Shown here piece by piece: positions 12,101 through 24,400 of a DNA stretch of 64,000 nucleotides. Location of the stretch: NCBI RefSeq assembly GCF_001625215.2, contig NC_030383.2, forward strand, positions 694,779-758,778. Direction: 5' to 3'. The notes under the pieces were generated by a model. It had not been told where the DNA came from, searched no databases, and saw nothing but the letters and a program-made list of their open reading frames with translations. The stretch is from Daucus carota subsp. sativus. Its lineage: Eukaryota; Streptophyta; Magnoliopsida; Apiales; Apiaceae. The stretch's first letter is position 1; every line of letters starts with the position of its first letter. A program made the position numbers and the translations under genes.

Positions 12101-13362
12101 GATGGTACTATAGGCATTGGGTTAGAAAACAGCCTCGAATCCTTGTCATGAACTTCTTCAGAATGGTTTTGATTACGTAACTCCTTTCTGCTTTCTTGCT
12201 GGTTCTCAAATGAGTTCCCATTGGAGGAACTCTTCTTCAGACCCCTCAAGTAATCACAGTGCTTGTCAGCAACATATTTCATTCCATTTCCTTCTAAAAC
12301 TAAGCTGTTCTCATAACCAAAACCCCCTATACCACCTGCATTCTGCATCGACAAGATCATTGGATCAACATTACAGCCGGGCACACCTCTAGTAGTTCTT
12401 CCATTCACATACATTGGATTTTCACTAAAAACCAACTGAGGATTTTCAACCCCATAAGGACCCTGTGACTTCAAGAAACTTCCTCCTTGTAAATAATACA
12501 GAGGATCATTATAGTGAGGTTTATTGAAACACGGGTTTTGCAACTGAATCCCCCCATTACAAATACCTATACCACCTGCATTAGGCATTGACAACACCAC
12601 AGGATTGCTTGTAAAGCTCGGAACACCTCCAACCTCTTGCCTCCTAACACATGTTGGATTTTCAGCACCAAAAACCACTCTACCATCCTCAAAACCACAA
12701 ACATCTTGTGGCCTCAAGAATCTCATCCCATCCACATCACACAAAGGATCATTAAAACGAGGCCTGTTCAAAGAAGTGTCCTGCAAACAAATCCCCCCAT
12801 TAAAAAACCCTCTACCTTGCTCATTTCTTAGCTCCAAACCATAACCCCTTGCCCCATGGCCATGACCCTGACTCCCCATGCTATATCCTTGCGGAAACTC
12901 AACCAATGCACCCTTGTTCTGCTCATAAGAACCCTGAGAACACCCACCAACAAAAGACTGAAAACACCCTTCACTTGGGACAGACTGATCAACACTATAA
13001 GCACTACCACCAACATTGAAATCACCATTTTTATAAAAATGCTGATTACTCAACCCAAAACCATCTGGCCTAAACCCCAAAATCTTGCTACCACCAATAT
13101 GCATTTTTGCAAGATTATCAGACAAGCCAGAATCATCATCCAAAACAAGCCCATTTGGGATATTGCCTATAGGGCTTTGAATCCCAAATGGAGCCTCAGT
13201 CTCAGATGATGATGATGATGGCGACGATCCAGAAACAAAAAACCCACCAGGAAAACAACCATTAAAACCATTCTGATGAAAGTTTTGATCAAGAACATGA
13301 TAACTTTCATTCAAAAACATCCCAAAATTTTGCTCACCACCCTCCACATTACCCACAGTCAT
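9174..13362 (-). CDS. Pumilio/PUF-domain RNA-binding protein, 744 aa, five exons
   Basis: Exons on the minus strand are 13362-11816, 11720-11558, 10961-10798, 9945-9690 and 9278-9174. They join in frame to 744 residues. Residues about 1-425 are low-complexity, Gly/Asn-rich and unstructured-looking, and contain two tandem ~81-residue repeats (12801-12316). Residues about 425-744 form a PUF domain of eight repeats with recognisable RNA-contact motifs: GCRFLQ (R1), GNYLIQ (R2), GTCSMQ (R3), GNHVLQ (R4), GCCVLN (R5), GNYVVQ (R6), SSHVVE (R7) and ANYVVQ (R8). PUF proteins bind 3' UTRs and repress or destabilise mRNAs in the cytoplasm. Repeats 8, 7 and 6 carry the N-Y-Q, S-H-E and N-Y-Q patterns that read U, G and U. 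The protein is closest in style to the plant PUM7-12 type. An in-frame ATG at 13392 could add 10 residues. It ends KKIFSRNLLKK. Confidence 0.92.
12316..12801 (-). repeat. Two tandem 81-codon repeats inside the Pumilio N-terminal region
   Basis: Copy 1 is 12801-12559 and copy 2 is 12558-12316, each 243 nt. Both proteins start NGGI-x-LQ. Both then show (F/Y)NDPL, a VFxxNP-like block, a GVP block and SM-x-NAGGIG in the same order and spacing. The copies are clearly diverged in sequence but keep length and phase. Confidence 0.75.
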
Positions 13363-14037
13363 CTTTTCTTTCTTATCTATAAGCTTAAACATCACACACA
13401 CACATACAATATAAAGAGACAAAGAAACCAAGAAAGCTTGCCACTTTACAGACCCTGATCAAGAAACTTAACACAAAGATGCAAATGATAAAGATGGTTT
13501 GGTCTGGTTTAGTCTGATCACATTTTGTGTGTTGTTTTATAGAGAATAAAATAATAATAATATGGGATTTTACTGCTTTATAAGCTAAAAAAAGAAAAGG
13601 GGTATTCTTATTTTGATCTTGATGTTTGATGAAACAGTAGTAGTAGTATTGTACGGGGAGGTTATGCTCAGTCAGTAAAAACGGAAAATACTGAGAAAAA
13701 GCAGGAGAGAGAGAGAGAGTAAAGGACAATCAATGTGTGTAGTGATGTTTTTGAGTATCATTGTGTAGCAAAACAACCTTTGATTTCTTGATTTTTTACG
13801 TTAGAATGTGTTGTGTAACAACTTCACTGGACTTTCTCTGCGAGATTCATGTGGTGCATATCGTCAGTCACCATTCACCAATTAGGCTCGTGAGCCATGT
13901 GAGATCGAATTTGTAGCAGAATTATTTGATTAATAACATGTTTATGAAATTATTTGACTAAATAATCATTTTAAAATTTCAATATAATATGTATATATAT
14001 AAGACAAATAATTAGTTGAATTTCTATTATATTACTA
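13363..14037. other. Pumilio upstream/leader region
   Basis: This includes an AC repeat just upstream of the start (about 13392-13408), a GA tract near 13706-13719, and AT-rich sequence beyond. It is presumably the 5' UTR and promoter of the minus-strand Pumilio gene. No confident TATA box was chosen. Confidence 0.45.
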
Positions 14038-14301
14038 GGGTCGAGTTTAAAAGAGAACGAACCCTTCAAATAGAATATTAGTGGTTCTGCTGCAGAACCT
14101 TAAATTTTAAATAGATTTTCAGGATATGTATCTAAATACATGTTTTTACATCGTTAGTGTTCAGAAATAATTGCAAAATATAATACATAAATACAGCATT
14201 TTTTGCATGTGCAATTCTGCTGCAAAACCTAATAAATCCTATAAATAAAGCTAAGGGCTGTAAGAGTTCTTAGGCGAAGGTTTCTAAAAGGAACACGACC
14301 C
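14038..14301. mobile_element. Mutator-like (MULE) MITE with 10-bp target duplication
   Basis: The element starts GGGTCG and ends CGACCC, with weaker complementarity inward. It is flanked by the identical 10-mer TATATTACTA at 14028-14037 and 14302-14311. A 9-10 bp target duplication is the mark of Mutator-like elements. It is 264 bp and non-coding. Confidence 0.75.
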
Positions 14302-14644
14302 TATATTACTATTATTTCGATGATTACTATAAGAGATTATTAAACGTATTTTAATGAGGCAATGTTAATGAGATTGATGTTGTGCTGTAAGACCACCATC
14401 TCCGATAGACTATTTAAACATGCTCTAACATTTAGTTTGAAGAGGATGTGAAAAATTAGAGTTCCGATAAACTCTTGATGACTTTTTGAAATTCCAAGAG
14501 TTTCATCACTCTCCAATCTTTTAAGAAGTATTTAGGTGCTCCTAACTTATTATCATTGAATATAATATTCACTTCTATCTCATTCTCTCCCCAATTTTTC
14601 TATCATATAATAATTAAATATGAATAAAGAGCAAATATTAAAAG

Positions 14645-14808
14645 TAGGAAAATGCTAGGTATCCTAAAAATGTGTCCCAATTTTTTTTCCCAAATGATGT
14701 GTCGAAATTTGATTGGTTGCATTAACTTCAACACAATTTTCCACCTGGCTACCACATCATTTGGAAAAAAAATTGATAATTTTTTTTGGTGTACGTAGCA
14801 TTACCCTA
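14645..14808. mobile_element. Short palindromic MITE
   Basis: The left arm AATGCTAGGTATCCTAAAAA..CAAATGATGTG is mirrored by a right arm whose reverse complement reads AATGCTACGTACACCAAAAA..CCAAATGATGTG. The arms are roughly 50 bp each, so most of this ~160-bp element can fold into one hairpin. The target duplication is unclear, so the exact ends and superfamily are uncertain. Confidence 0.6.
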
Positions 14809-17396
14809 AAAGGTATGATTGGAGTTAACACAATATTCAATGTATTAACTTGTTAGGACTCATGTATTATATTATTTTTTAAATAATAATTTAGGAGCAA
14901 CATTAGAGATGTTCTAGGAGAACTTAAAAGAAAAGACTTACCCCACATATTTAGTAAAATGGCTACATGTATTGTCACATCAATCTTAAATAAAAAAAAA
15001 CGTCTTGAAAGTGTAAATGTTGCAGACTTCTTGTGTGAGCTTCATGTAACCCATATCATAATTAAATGTACCATCTATGTTCACGCATGATCGAAGTTAC
15101 GGTAATCTGTTTGGAATTGATATGCATATAACTTTTAATATTTTCATATATTTAAATTAAATAATCATACAATAAACATAATTAGATTGAAAATTAATAA
15201 TAATTTCATAAAGTAATATCTACAAGTGATATTATTCACTTTTCATGTAAGTTGAAAGATCGTGTGTGTCTTCTTGGCAGGGTTACGTTATAAGTCGTTA
15301 TACGATTTGGTAGTGTTCATGCTAGTTGTTATTGTTTTTTTTAAGTTTAATAATTTTTTAGATTTGTCCAAAATTTTTAAACTTTTTGAAACTTGAATTA
15401 TTATTCTTAAATTTTTTAAACATCGTGATTGAATACTTACAAATTTGTTATTTAAAAAAATAATCTTAATTAGCAATTTCAATTTTCAATAACATGTTCA
15501 AGATCGAAATTAATAATTGATAATAAGTATTATTTTTTCATCTACTAAATAAGTATATATAAGTAATCATATTAAACGACACATGTCATTGTTTAATCCC
15601 ATTCTGAACTTATCTCATAAGAGTGATAATAACTTTGGCACATGTTATCATTATTATGGCATACATGAATTGTCATTTCATGACTCTTATACCAATGGTT
15701 GATAACCATATTAATACTCAAGACACATGAATATTGATGCTTAAGATTGATCACGAATTTTACGATATTACACACACACACACGCGCGCGTTATTTTTTA
15801 ATAAGAACTTAATGAGAATTTTTTATTTAACAAGTAATAGACGATGAGTGATTATTGACAAATTATATAAATTTTCCTAACAAGAAATAAAATAGTCAAA
15901 GATTTACCGTTACTTAATTAATTATCATGATGAACATTATCCATAATATTATAGTTACAATCTTCAATTGTCGGTAGGATGTATTTAATATTTATAAAAC
16001 GCATAGTCAATGAATATGGAAAGAAAAAGAAAATCATAGTTTTCGAGTTAAGGTACTAAAATGATTTATATGTTTAAGTATCCAAAGGTTGTTGTGAATT
16101 CCCAGTCATAGTAGTGTCAATATTGACAGTTACTGATTTATTATAATTTGTGATATTCATGTAGCTCAAGTTCTTAGTAATATAATTTTATATCAAACAA
16201 TTTGATAAGAATTATATTGAATAAATTTAATTTGTTCTTTTACTTATAATTGAGTGTAACATATAGTATAAATGATTCTAATTCTACGGTGCTAGTCAAT
16301 ATCGGTCTATGAATCGTATGCTCTTATATATTTTGCATGTTTTTCAAATTCATATAGAGATAATTATGAAAATTTTAGGCGCTTGAACTTTTTTAGCATC
16401 TCCGGTGCAAAACTTGTTTACACATAGTCGGGACCACCCACAACATGTAGGAAAATAGATATTGTCTTTTGAAATAAAAAATTTGGTTCTTCAAGTATGA
16501 AACTGCAAAATACAACATGTAAGAATGTTATGAATACAAGTGATTACATCTTTAATAAAAAATCTAATATAGCTAAAAAAAGATAACAAGATAAGTAGAT
16601 AAGTAGTTTTAAGATTGTTTGTAAAATTGTTATTAAAAGTTGTCCGAGTTGAACAACAATTGTCTAGAATTGTTTAGTATTAGAAATTTGGCCCACGTTC
16701 ATTCTACAACCTTCTTTGCAAACTCATATTAACCAAGATCTGAGTTAAAATTCTCAACCAAACATAAAGTAACAACGTGTAGTTAATATCATGTGGTTAG
16801 AGGTGGAGTAGTACCAAAACATAACAATACCATACGATTACACTCAAGGATGTCATGTACATTGTTCTTATTATATTTTAGAGATGCTTAATGAATGGAG
16901 TTGATAATAATTATTCTATTTATATTAACAATTTTTAAAATTTTGATTTTTGGTTAGTTCGTTTTGGTATATGGATCGACCGGATGTCAATTTCAACGAT
17001 ATTCAACAAATATAAATATTATCATTATATCATAAAAATTTATAAATATTAAATCAATTTGAATGTTTTTAAATATATACACAATATATTTAACATCCAT
17101 TATATTTGTTATTGTCATAATATTTATTGATATTATGTCATAATATTTAAAATTATTAAAAATTAATTTTATAATATAAATACACACAACTTATATGTCA
17201 AATCTTAATCACATATATAAATATGGATAGGATCAAATAATTTTTTTTAAAGTTATAAACTTACAATTTTTTTTTTGTTTTCCCATCGTGTTAATCCTTA
17301 GTTATAGAAAGTATCCATGTTGAAAATTCTTGAAAAAACATCACAATTTTTAAAAATAACACATAAATAAATCACGCGTTCAACACATTTATAACC

Positions 17397-17423
17397 AGGG
17401 TTCAACATTGGGTGTTGAACCCT
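17397..17423. repeat. 11-bp inverted repeat hairpin
   Basis: AGGGTTCAACA and TGTTGAACCCT form perfect 11-bp arms around a 5-base loop, within AT-rich intergenic DNA. No transcription unit is visible around it. Confidence 0.6.
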
Positions 17424-18110
17424 AATTATTATTATGTTGAATATATCTATAAAGATGCTTAAACCATACCTCTGGGTTTGGGTAGGGTCTGGAAACATAA
17501 ATATTAGTTATATAATACGTTTAATTTAGTTTTTACATTGAAAAATTAGTTTATGTACTTCTCTAACACAATTTTAATCGATGTTCAATAAAATATGTTA
17601 AAAAAATGTTGAATTCAAAATATATATGTGTTGAACGTATAAAGTTTGCAGGTTTGTATTAGAACCCACCCCTATATGAATATTATATTTGTTATGTTCA
17701 AATTGACATATATAACATTGAACTGATGAAATTAAAAGATGTGTTTATAATTTTATAACACACACTAGACTGTATTAATATATCAAAATTATTTATTTTT
17801 AAATCAAAAATATTTATATTATTTTAAAAAAAATATGATGATATTGAGTTCATATTAATATAATATCTTAACTTTTTAACAATTTCAATAAATATTATTT
17901 TTCATAAAATAATTTAACTTAATAGAATCTAAAATTTTCACCTTTTAAATGATATAATCCCAAAAATATAAATCCAACAAAATATCCCAATTTCCCCATT
18001 TTCCATTTTAAAGAAATATATATTTATTTAATAATAACAAATAATAAAATAAAACGCCCGTTATTTATTTCTCCACAAAGAAATTGTGATTGCATTGCTC
18101 CGACGATCTC

Positions 18111-18118
18111 TATATATA
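18111..18118 (+). promoter_or_regulatory. TATA box of the TAF1 gene
   Basis: TATATATA in the context CTCTATATATACC lies ahead of a pyrimidine-rich leader (CTCTCTCC runs, 18150-18220). A 5' UTR intron (18345-18460, GT..GCAG) follows before the start codon at 18477. The spacing fits a plant TATA promoter with initiation near 18145. Confidence 0.6.
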
Positions 18119-18476
18119 CCGCTACACATATACTCCAGTTTCTTCAATAATCTCTCTCCCCCCTCTCCATCTCTCTCGTGTATAAATCTCTCCCGCTGGC
18201 CCCATATCTCTCTGCTCTCCAAGATTTCGCTCCAGTAAGAAATTCCCAGCTTCTTCATTCTCCTCGAGGTTTTCAAAAACCCATCAATTCTTGAATTCTC
18301 GTGTTTAAATTAGGGCAATTCATCACAATTCCTGCAATATCCAGGTTTGTGCCCCCAAGATTTGACTTCTTTTGTATGTTGTGTGTGTGTGTATACATAT
18401 AATTGTATAGAAATTAGCTAGTTAATTCAAAAAATTATTTAATTTTTTCATGAATTGCAGAGTTGATTTGGAAAAG

Positions 18477-21400
18477 ATGGGGCTAGAGCAAGGTAGTTGT
18501 AGTACATCTCAGGATGCTCGTGATGAAGGTAATTCACTTTTAATTGACTTAAATTGGGGTCTTTTCCGATGAAAGTATACTTTTTCATATGTTGTGAAGA
18601 AGTGTTTGTCGGAGGGTTAGTTATTTTTGGAACAGTTTCGAAATAATTGTGCAATGTGTTGTGGAAAGAACTGGAATTGGTGATTTATGTGACATTGTAC
18701 GAATGGAATGTATGACTAGATGGAAACTTTTGAAACACTGTAGTTCTTTCCCTCAAGTGGGGTGATAGGTTTGGGATCTTCGGGTTCAATATCAGCAAAT
18801 TTTGCTAAAAGCATGCTTTTTTCTGTTAACTTCTTTTGTTTTTTGGGTATTGGGGAAGAAAAGGGATGAAATGTGCGTAGCTGGAAATTGGTTAGAGTGG
18901 AATCAGGAATTGCAGATGTTTGATAATTAATTACAAGTCGGAGATTTAAGTTGAATGTAGTTAATGTAATTAATATGTGCATAAAGTTGTTAGTTTGGTG
19001 GGCTCAGATACTCAGACTGGCTCAGAGGTGGCTCTCTGTTGGTAAGACTTGTTTCTTTGTGTCTGACCACAGTATTGATGCATAACTATAATTTTGGTCT
19101 TCAACTAGTATTACTATAACTACATATTCAATTTGACGATTGGACGGACATGCAAGAACATGTTAAATGCTTGTCTGTGTATAGGATTGATCTTCCCTAA
19201 TATTATCCTGTGAATATTTACTGCTTTTAGGAGGGTGTTGCGATGCTCAATAATATTACATGGTGATGGTCTTGTCTTAGAACTTGGTTATGACAATTGT
19301 TTGATCATTAGTAGCATGTTTATGCCGTTTTAGTGGAGTTGTAAATACGAGGAACTGGCTCTTAGTAATTTTTCAATGCATAGAGATTGGTTATATGTTC
19401 CCTTGGATTTACCTTATATGATAAAACGTGTGTACCAGTACTACAGTCATAGAATATGCCTACGATTCATACTATCCTATTGAGGCTCCTGAATTTTTAT
19501 TCTGCAGATGATGAAGATGAATATGAAGAGGCTGAAGGCGGTAACCGTCTTTTAGGATTCATGTTTGGAAATGTTGATGGTGCTGGTGATCTTGATATTG
19601 ATTACCTTGATGAGGTGAACTTTCTTTAATTGATGTATCCCAACCTCATTTTAGGTCTTCCTACTGCACCAAGTTCCTTAGGCTCAAATTAAACATGCTA
19701 TATATACATGCATCACGACCATACTTTAATTAAATGTTGATAAAATTAATAAGGCATATCTTCAGCCAAATTTTTTCTTTTCTATGAGCAGTAGAATTTG
19801 ACTTAGATGCAGGCGTCAGTTTATGTTGATACTTCACTTTAGATGATTTCGAAATCTCGGGTTGACCTAGTGTATGTTTTGTGCTATTATAGAAATCGGG
19901 GTGATCCATGGTCTGCTTCGTGTTGTCTGTCATCAGTACCATATTGTAATGGTACTCACATTGTAAACTGCTCCACTTGAAAATAATAGATACGTGATTT
20001 GCTGATGCTTTGGAAAAGAATTCCAGAATCAACTTTTGAAGTAATTAACCTCGACTAAGTTTTCACCGGGGATTGAAAATTCAGAACTTTTGAGGGGAAA
20101 AAAAAAATTCCTCATGTTATTTTAATAATGCATGGGCATCTAAGAAACTAATCTCCTGGATAATATTGTTGATAAGCATATTAATTTTGTTAGTGTGTCT
20201 AGGTAACTAGTCTTAGGATTTATCTACCTTTATGTTAAACTTTTCTGATTGAGTTTAAGCTTTGACAGTTGATGGTTTCCCTCTTTGTTGAGATTAATTT
20301 TTAATACATTAGTAGCTGAGAGAACTTAACTCTATTAATCTTTTGTATTTGTATCACCATAGCTTATACTTTTACTGTTCTGGTTGCTACTCCTAGTTCA
20401 TGGAAATTCAACATTCTATTGTTCTGGTTGCTACTCTTAGTTCATAGCTTATTGTTCTTTACAATTAAGTGCTCTATTATTAGTTTCTTTAATTGAATAT
20501 TCCTCATTTTCTGAAGTTCCCTGTAGATTATATAGGTATCTTTCGGAAATTATTGTTCATATTCAATTTAATAATTAGCTTGGTGAAGTTGATTAAGTGG
20601 ACATGCTAATGCTGTGGTACTGCTTATCAGGAGGCAAAGGAGCATCTGGGCGCATTGGCTGACAAGCTTGGTTCATCATTGACGGATATAAATGTATGGT
20701 AGTTCAGTTTGAATATCTTCACCTACAGTTTGTTGATAAATTAGCGACGCTGTTTGAGGTGCAACCAGCCCATAGTTCTGTGATTCACTTCATAATTCTC
20801 TATCAATATTAGTAGTAATGGTGTTTCAGTTTATGACAGAATGTCTTGTTCCCTCTTTTTAGTTTCTCATACATTTTCTTTTGTTATCTTTTAGTTGTCA
20901 GTACGATCTGTACAAACATCTGCAGATGCAATTGAACAAGGTAAATGCTCTTTGAGAGGAACAATCTTAAGTATGTTGCAACTTACTATTGTTTATTTAT
21001 TGGCATCTTTTTGTGTCTAATATGGTAATCATCAGTCTTCATATGTTTTTTCCTTGTGTTGACACTTTATATTATTAAAACTTGTTGTGCCACAATTTAA
21101 TGGGATAACTACGATTGATAAAAAAAATTGAATTAGTAGAACTAAAATTGTGCCAAAGAAGCACTTTCATTTTTAGCAGTGATATCAAATTATCAGCAAT
21201 TAGATAGTAGATTTAATCTACTTGCATTCTTACACTCTATAAGGATTTTCTGTGCATATTTATTATCAAAATGTCCAGTGTGCATTAAATATTCTATAAT
21301 GCACGAGAAAGATACACTGTTGGTTGGTCCAGTTTTGTGACTACTAGTTCGTGTGTGTAGTTGCTGGAATTATAAGACTGGTAATTGTGCAATTTTAAGG

Positions 21401-24400
21401 ATTCTTTCGTTGAGAATCAAAGATGTTACAAGAAATTAAAATCGAATGCTTGTTGTAATAAACTGGACCTTATGAGGGACAGATCATGTAAGATCATGAT
21501 GGCACGCCCACCAAATCACACAACTTTATCTCTAAAAAGAAGTATTATTCTATCATAAAGTAGTCTCCCATTGGTATGCAAGTGTATAATCTTTAACTGA
21601 TGCAGGGCATGATATGCTTTTTTTTTTTTTATAGAATATGAAACCTAACTGACTTAAAATGTGAAACACCAACTATTCATTGGATGGCAAAAATTGCTTC
21701 ACATCAATACCAATTAAAGTAAAATTATCTATCTTCAATTCACACTATCAATCAATATACTTATATAAAGGAGAAGCGAGGGGCGTGTAGGTGGCGCCTC
21801 TCACATCGCTCCGTTCTATTTTTCTAATTTTTTGGAATTTTTGGATGAAAAATATCAAAAATTAGAACTACCTTTTTTAGTTTCGGGTATATTAGAAGTA
21901 AGTTTTAGAATCTGATTTTGTTTCAAATTATTTATGGAATATAGTAGTTTGAAAGTTTTAATCTAATTTTGTTTCAGATTATTTAATTATGGAAAAGACA
22001 GATTATTTATGGAATATAGTAGCTTGAAAATTTTAATCTGATTTTGTTCTATAGTAGCTTGAAAATTTTAATCTAATTTTGTTCTGATTATTTAATTATG
22101 GAAAAGAGTAGCAAACAAGTCTCTCTGCACCTATAAATACCCGTATAGATCGTAGGATTTTGAATCATCTAAACACAATCTCCTCTCTCAATACCACAAA
22201 CCTACCTCTTTCTGGTGATAGTTTTCTTACTCGATTTTTAAAGGAGAAGCGAGGGGCGTGTAGGTGGCGCCTCTCACATCGCTCCGTTCTATTTTTTAAA
22301 TTTTCTGAAATTTTTGGATGAAAAATATCAAAAATTAGAACTACCTTTCTCTTGCTCGATTTCTAACTCGGATGTGTCGTTCTTCTGCAACAATAAGTGA
22401 AGGCTGTTTATACAGTATTAAAAAAATAAAGGTTGTTGCAAGCAAAGGTAGTTATAGACCGTTATATTGGATTCGACAAATCCAATATGATATTGATGGT
22501 TGATATCAATAAATTAATTATTAGTGATGTATGTTTGTTGGTTATTCTTTTATAATATTTGTTTTGTTCATCGGACATGTTTGTTGTTGTTAATTTTTAT
22601 ATGATTTACTTTGTATAGAGGAAAAAATTATTCATGCATTATCCGTTTGCTCCGTTTAAGCAACTTTTAAGAGGGTAGTTACAGACCGCTATCTCATAGA
22701 TTTAAGTTAGATGTTTTTGTGCACCATCAATCCAAAAAAATTGGAGGAAGGTGTCAATGTAAGAACATGATACTTTTCATAAAAAAAACAAATAAAATTA
22801 AGATTCGTCATGCTTTAAATTGTTAATTACGTGTATAAATTTATTTTCATTTTTTCACCATGACTTATAGTCCAATTTTGCAATTTTATATATTAGTATT
22901 GGTATTACATCAAGATTTTTATAATATAAATTTATTTTATCCTACAAATATTAACTTTGAAACATTAATATACTTTTTATAAACAGCCACAATATTATTT
23001 TATTCTAGAATTATTAATATTAAATCATTAATATAATTTTTATAGGCCGCCGCAACGCGCGGTTTCTGAACTAGTTCTTTAAATAACAGATTACATCAAA
23101 TCTTTCTACACAAATACGATAAATTCTTTTTATAAACATATAAAATAATGATATATATAGAGAGTCTTATTCTACTACAAACCCTGCAACAATATCACTA
23201 ATTTCTAAAGCGAATCTCACTAATTTTTCCACCACTCCTTCCACCTCCGCCCCCGCCACCTCCACCTGCATCTTCGCCTCTGGCACGTGAAACCCCGCCC
23301 CCGCCCCCACCCACGCCCCACGCCCCACTACACCAGCAGCTAACACCAGCCGCCCGCAACCACCGGCGGTTTCATTGCCGCCGTCCCACAACTCAGCCAA
23401 CAACACTACCTTCAATCTCTCTCATGTCTTCTTTGTTATCGACCACACAAACAGCCACCGACCCACCGCCCCTCTGCCTTCAACAACCCCAACTATCACC
23501 TGCTACCACAACCACAACACACACATCTATACACACACAGATGCATATACGCGTACAACTAAACACATGAATTAAAACTCACCTTCGATTTTGATGATTT
23601 TTTAATTCAATCCTCAAAATATTCACTAATTATTACTAATTTTTAAAAGAAATAACTAATTTTTGCAACACAAATCACTACTCCCTCCGTCCCTTTCAAT
23701 TCTTAACATTGGGGGACGGGGGCGTGGCACGCATTTTAATGCTCCTATAAATTATGGTTCTTTAACTTTGTTAAATTTTTTTTTTTTTCCCAAATAAAAA
23801 TTTAGTGTTTAAATTTTTATTCATAAAAAGAAAATTTTAGAAAAAAGTTAGAGAGCTATGTTTTATAGGCGCATTAAATTGCGTGTCGTGCAGTGAAAAA
23901 AAATGTTAAGAAATGAAAGGGACAGAGGGAGTATTTTCTAAAGTGAATATCACTAAATTGTACAGATTTTTAGTTTTTATTTAAGGGTTGGTTTGTATTT
24001 GATTTTGATCACTAGCGTATACACCCACACACACACACATGGAAGTGATTGGTGTTCTTTATCAACAGTGCCAGGTCAATTTGTGTAATGTACTCGTCTT
24101 TATATCTGGACTCACGAAGTTTGCATACAAAATTTACAATCGATGTTTAGACTCCTCAACACATCTGGAGTCTAAATTAACTGCTGAGACACAAACATAA
24201 ATAGTTCCTCCACTATTAATTATTTCATTTAATTACTAAAGAAATGAAAGCATGCATATTGTAAAAACTTGTACAATCCTTCTCAGGAGATTTTCTACAT
24301 TAATAAGGAAGATATTTCCACGAGATTGGCCAACCCAAGTTGACATAGTAATTGAACTGACAAAATAATGGATAAACACTTTCTCAGCTATATTTACATT

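Larger units (their letters stand above)
14312..18100. other. AT-rich intergenic region between divergent PUM and TAF1 genes
   Basis: No gene seen. It contains one palindromic MITE (14645-14808), an AC/CG microsatellite near 15770-15790, a 27-bp near-perfect hairpin at 17397-17423, and long A+T-rich tracts. The short open frames are all in low-complexity AT sequence. Confidence 0.5.
23186..23970. repeat. Diverged direct repeat, one copy interrupted by a Stowaway MITE
   Basis: Copy 1 (about 23186-23229) reads GCAACAATATCACTAATTTC and continues TAAAGCGAATCTCACTAA. Copy 2 is split: GCAACACAAATCACTA ends at 23680, and TTTTCTAAAGTGAATATCAC resumes at 23934. Removing 23681-23933 (the Stowaway plus one TA) restores the colinear match. 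The GC-rich block 23222-23530 lies between the two copies. Confidence 0.6.

Noticed and set aside
14380..14925. Possible MITE pair with CATCTCCGATAG / TTAGAGATGTTCT ends
   Set aside because: The terminal match is short, the interior contains another element, and no target duplication is seen.
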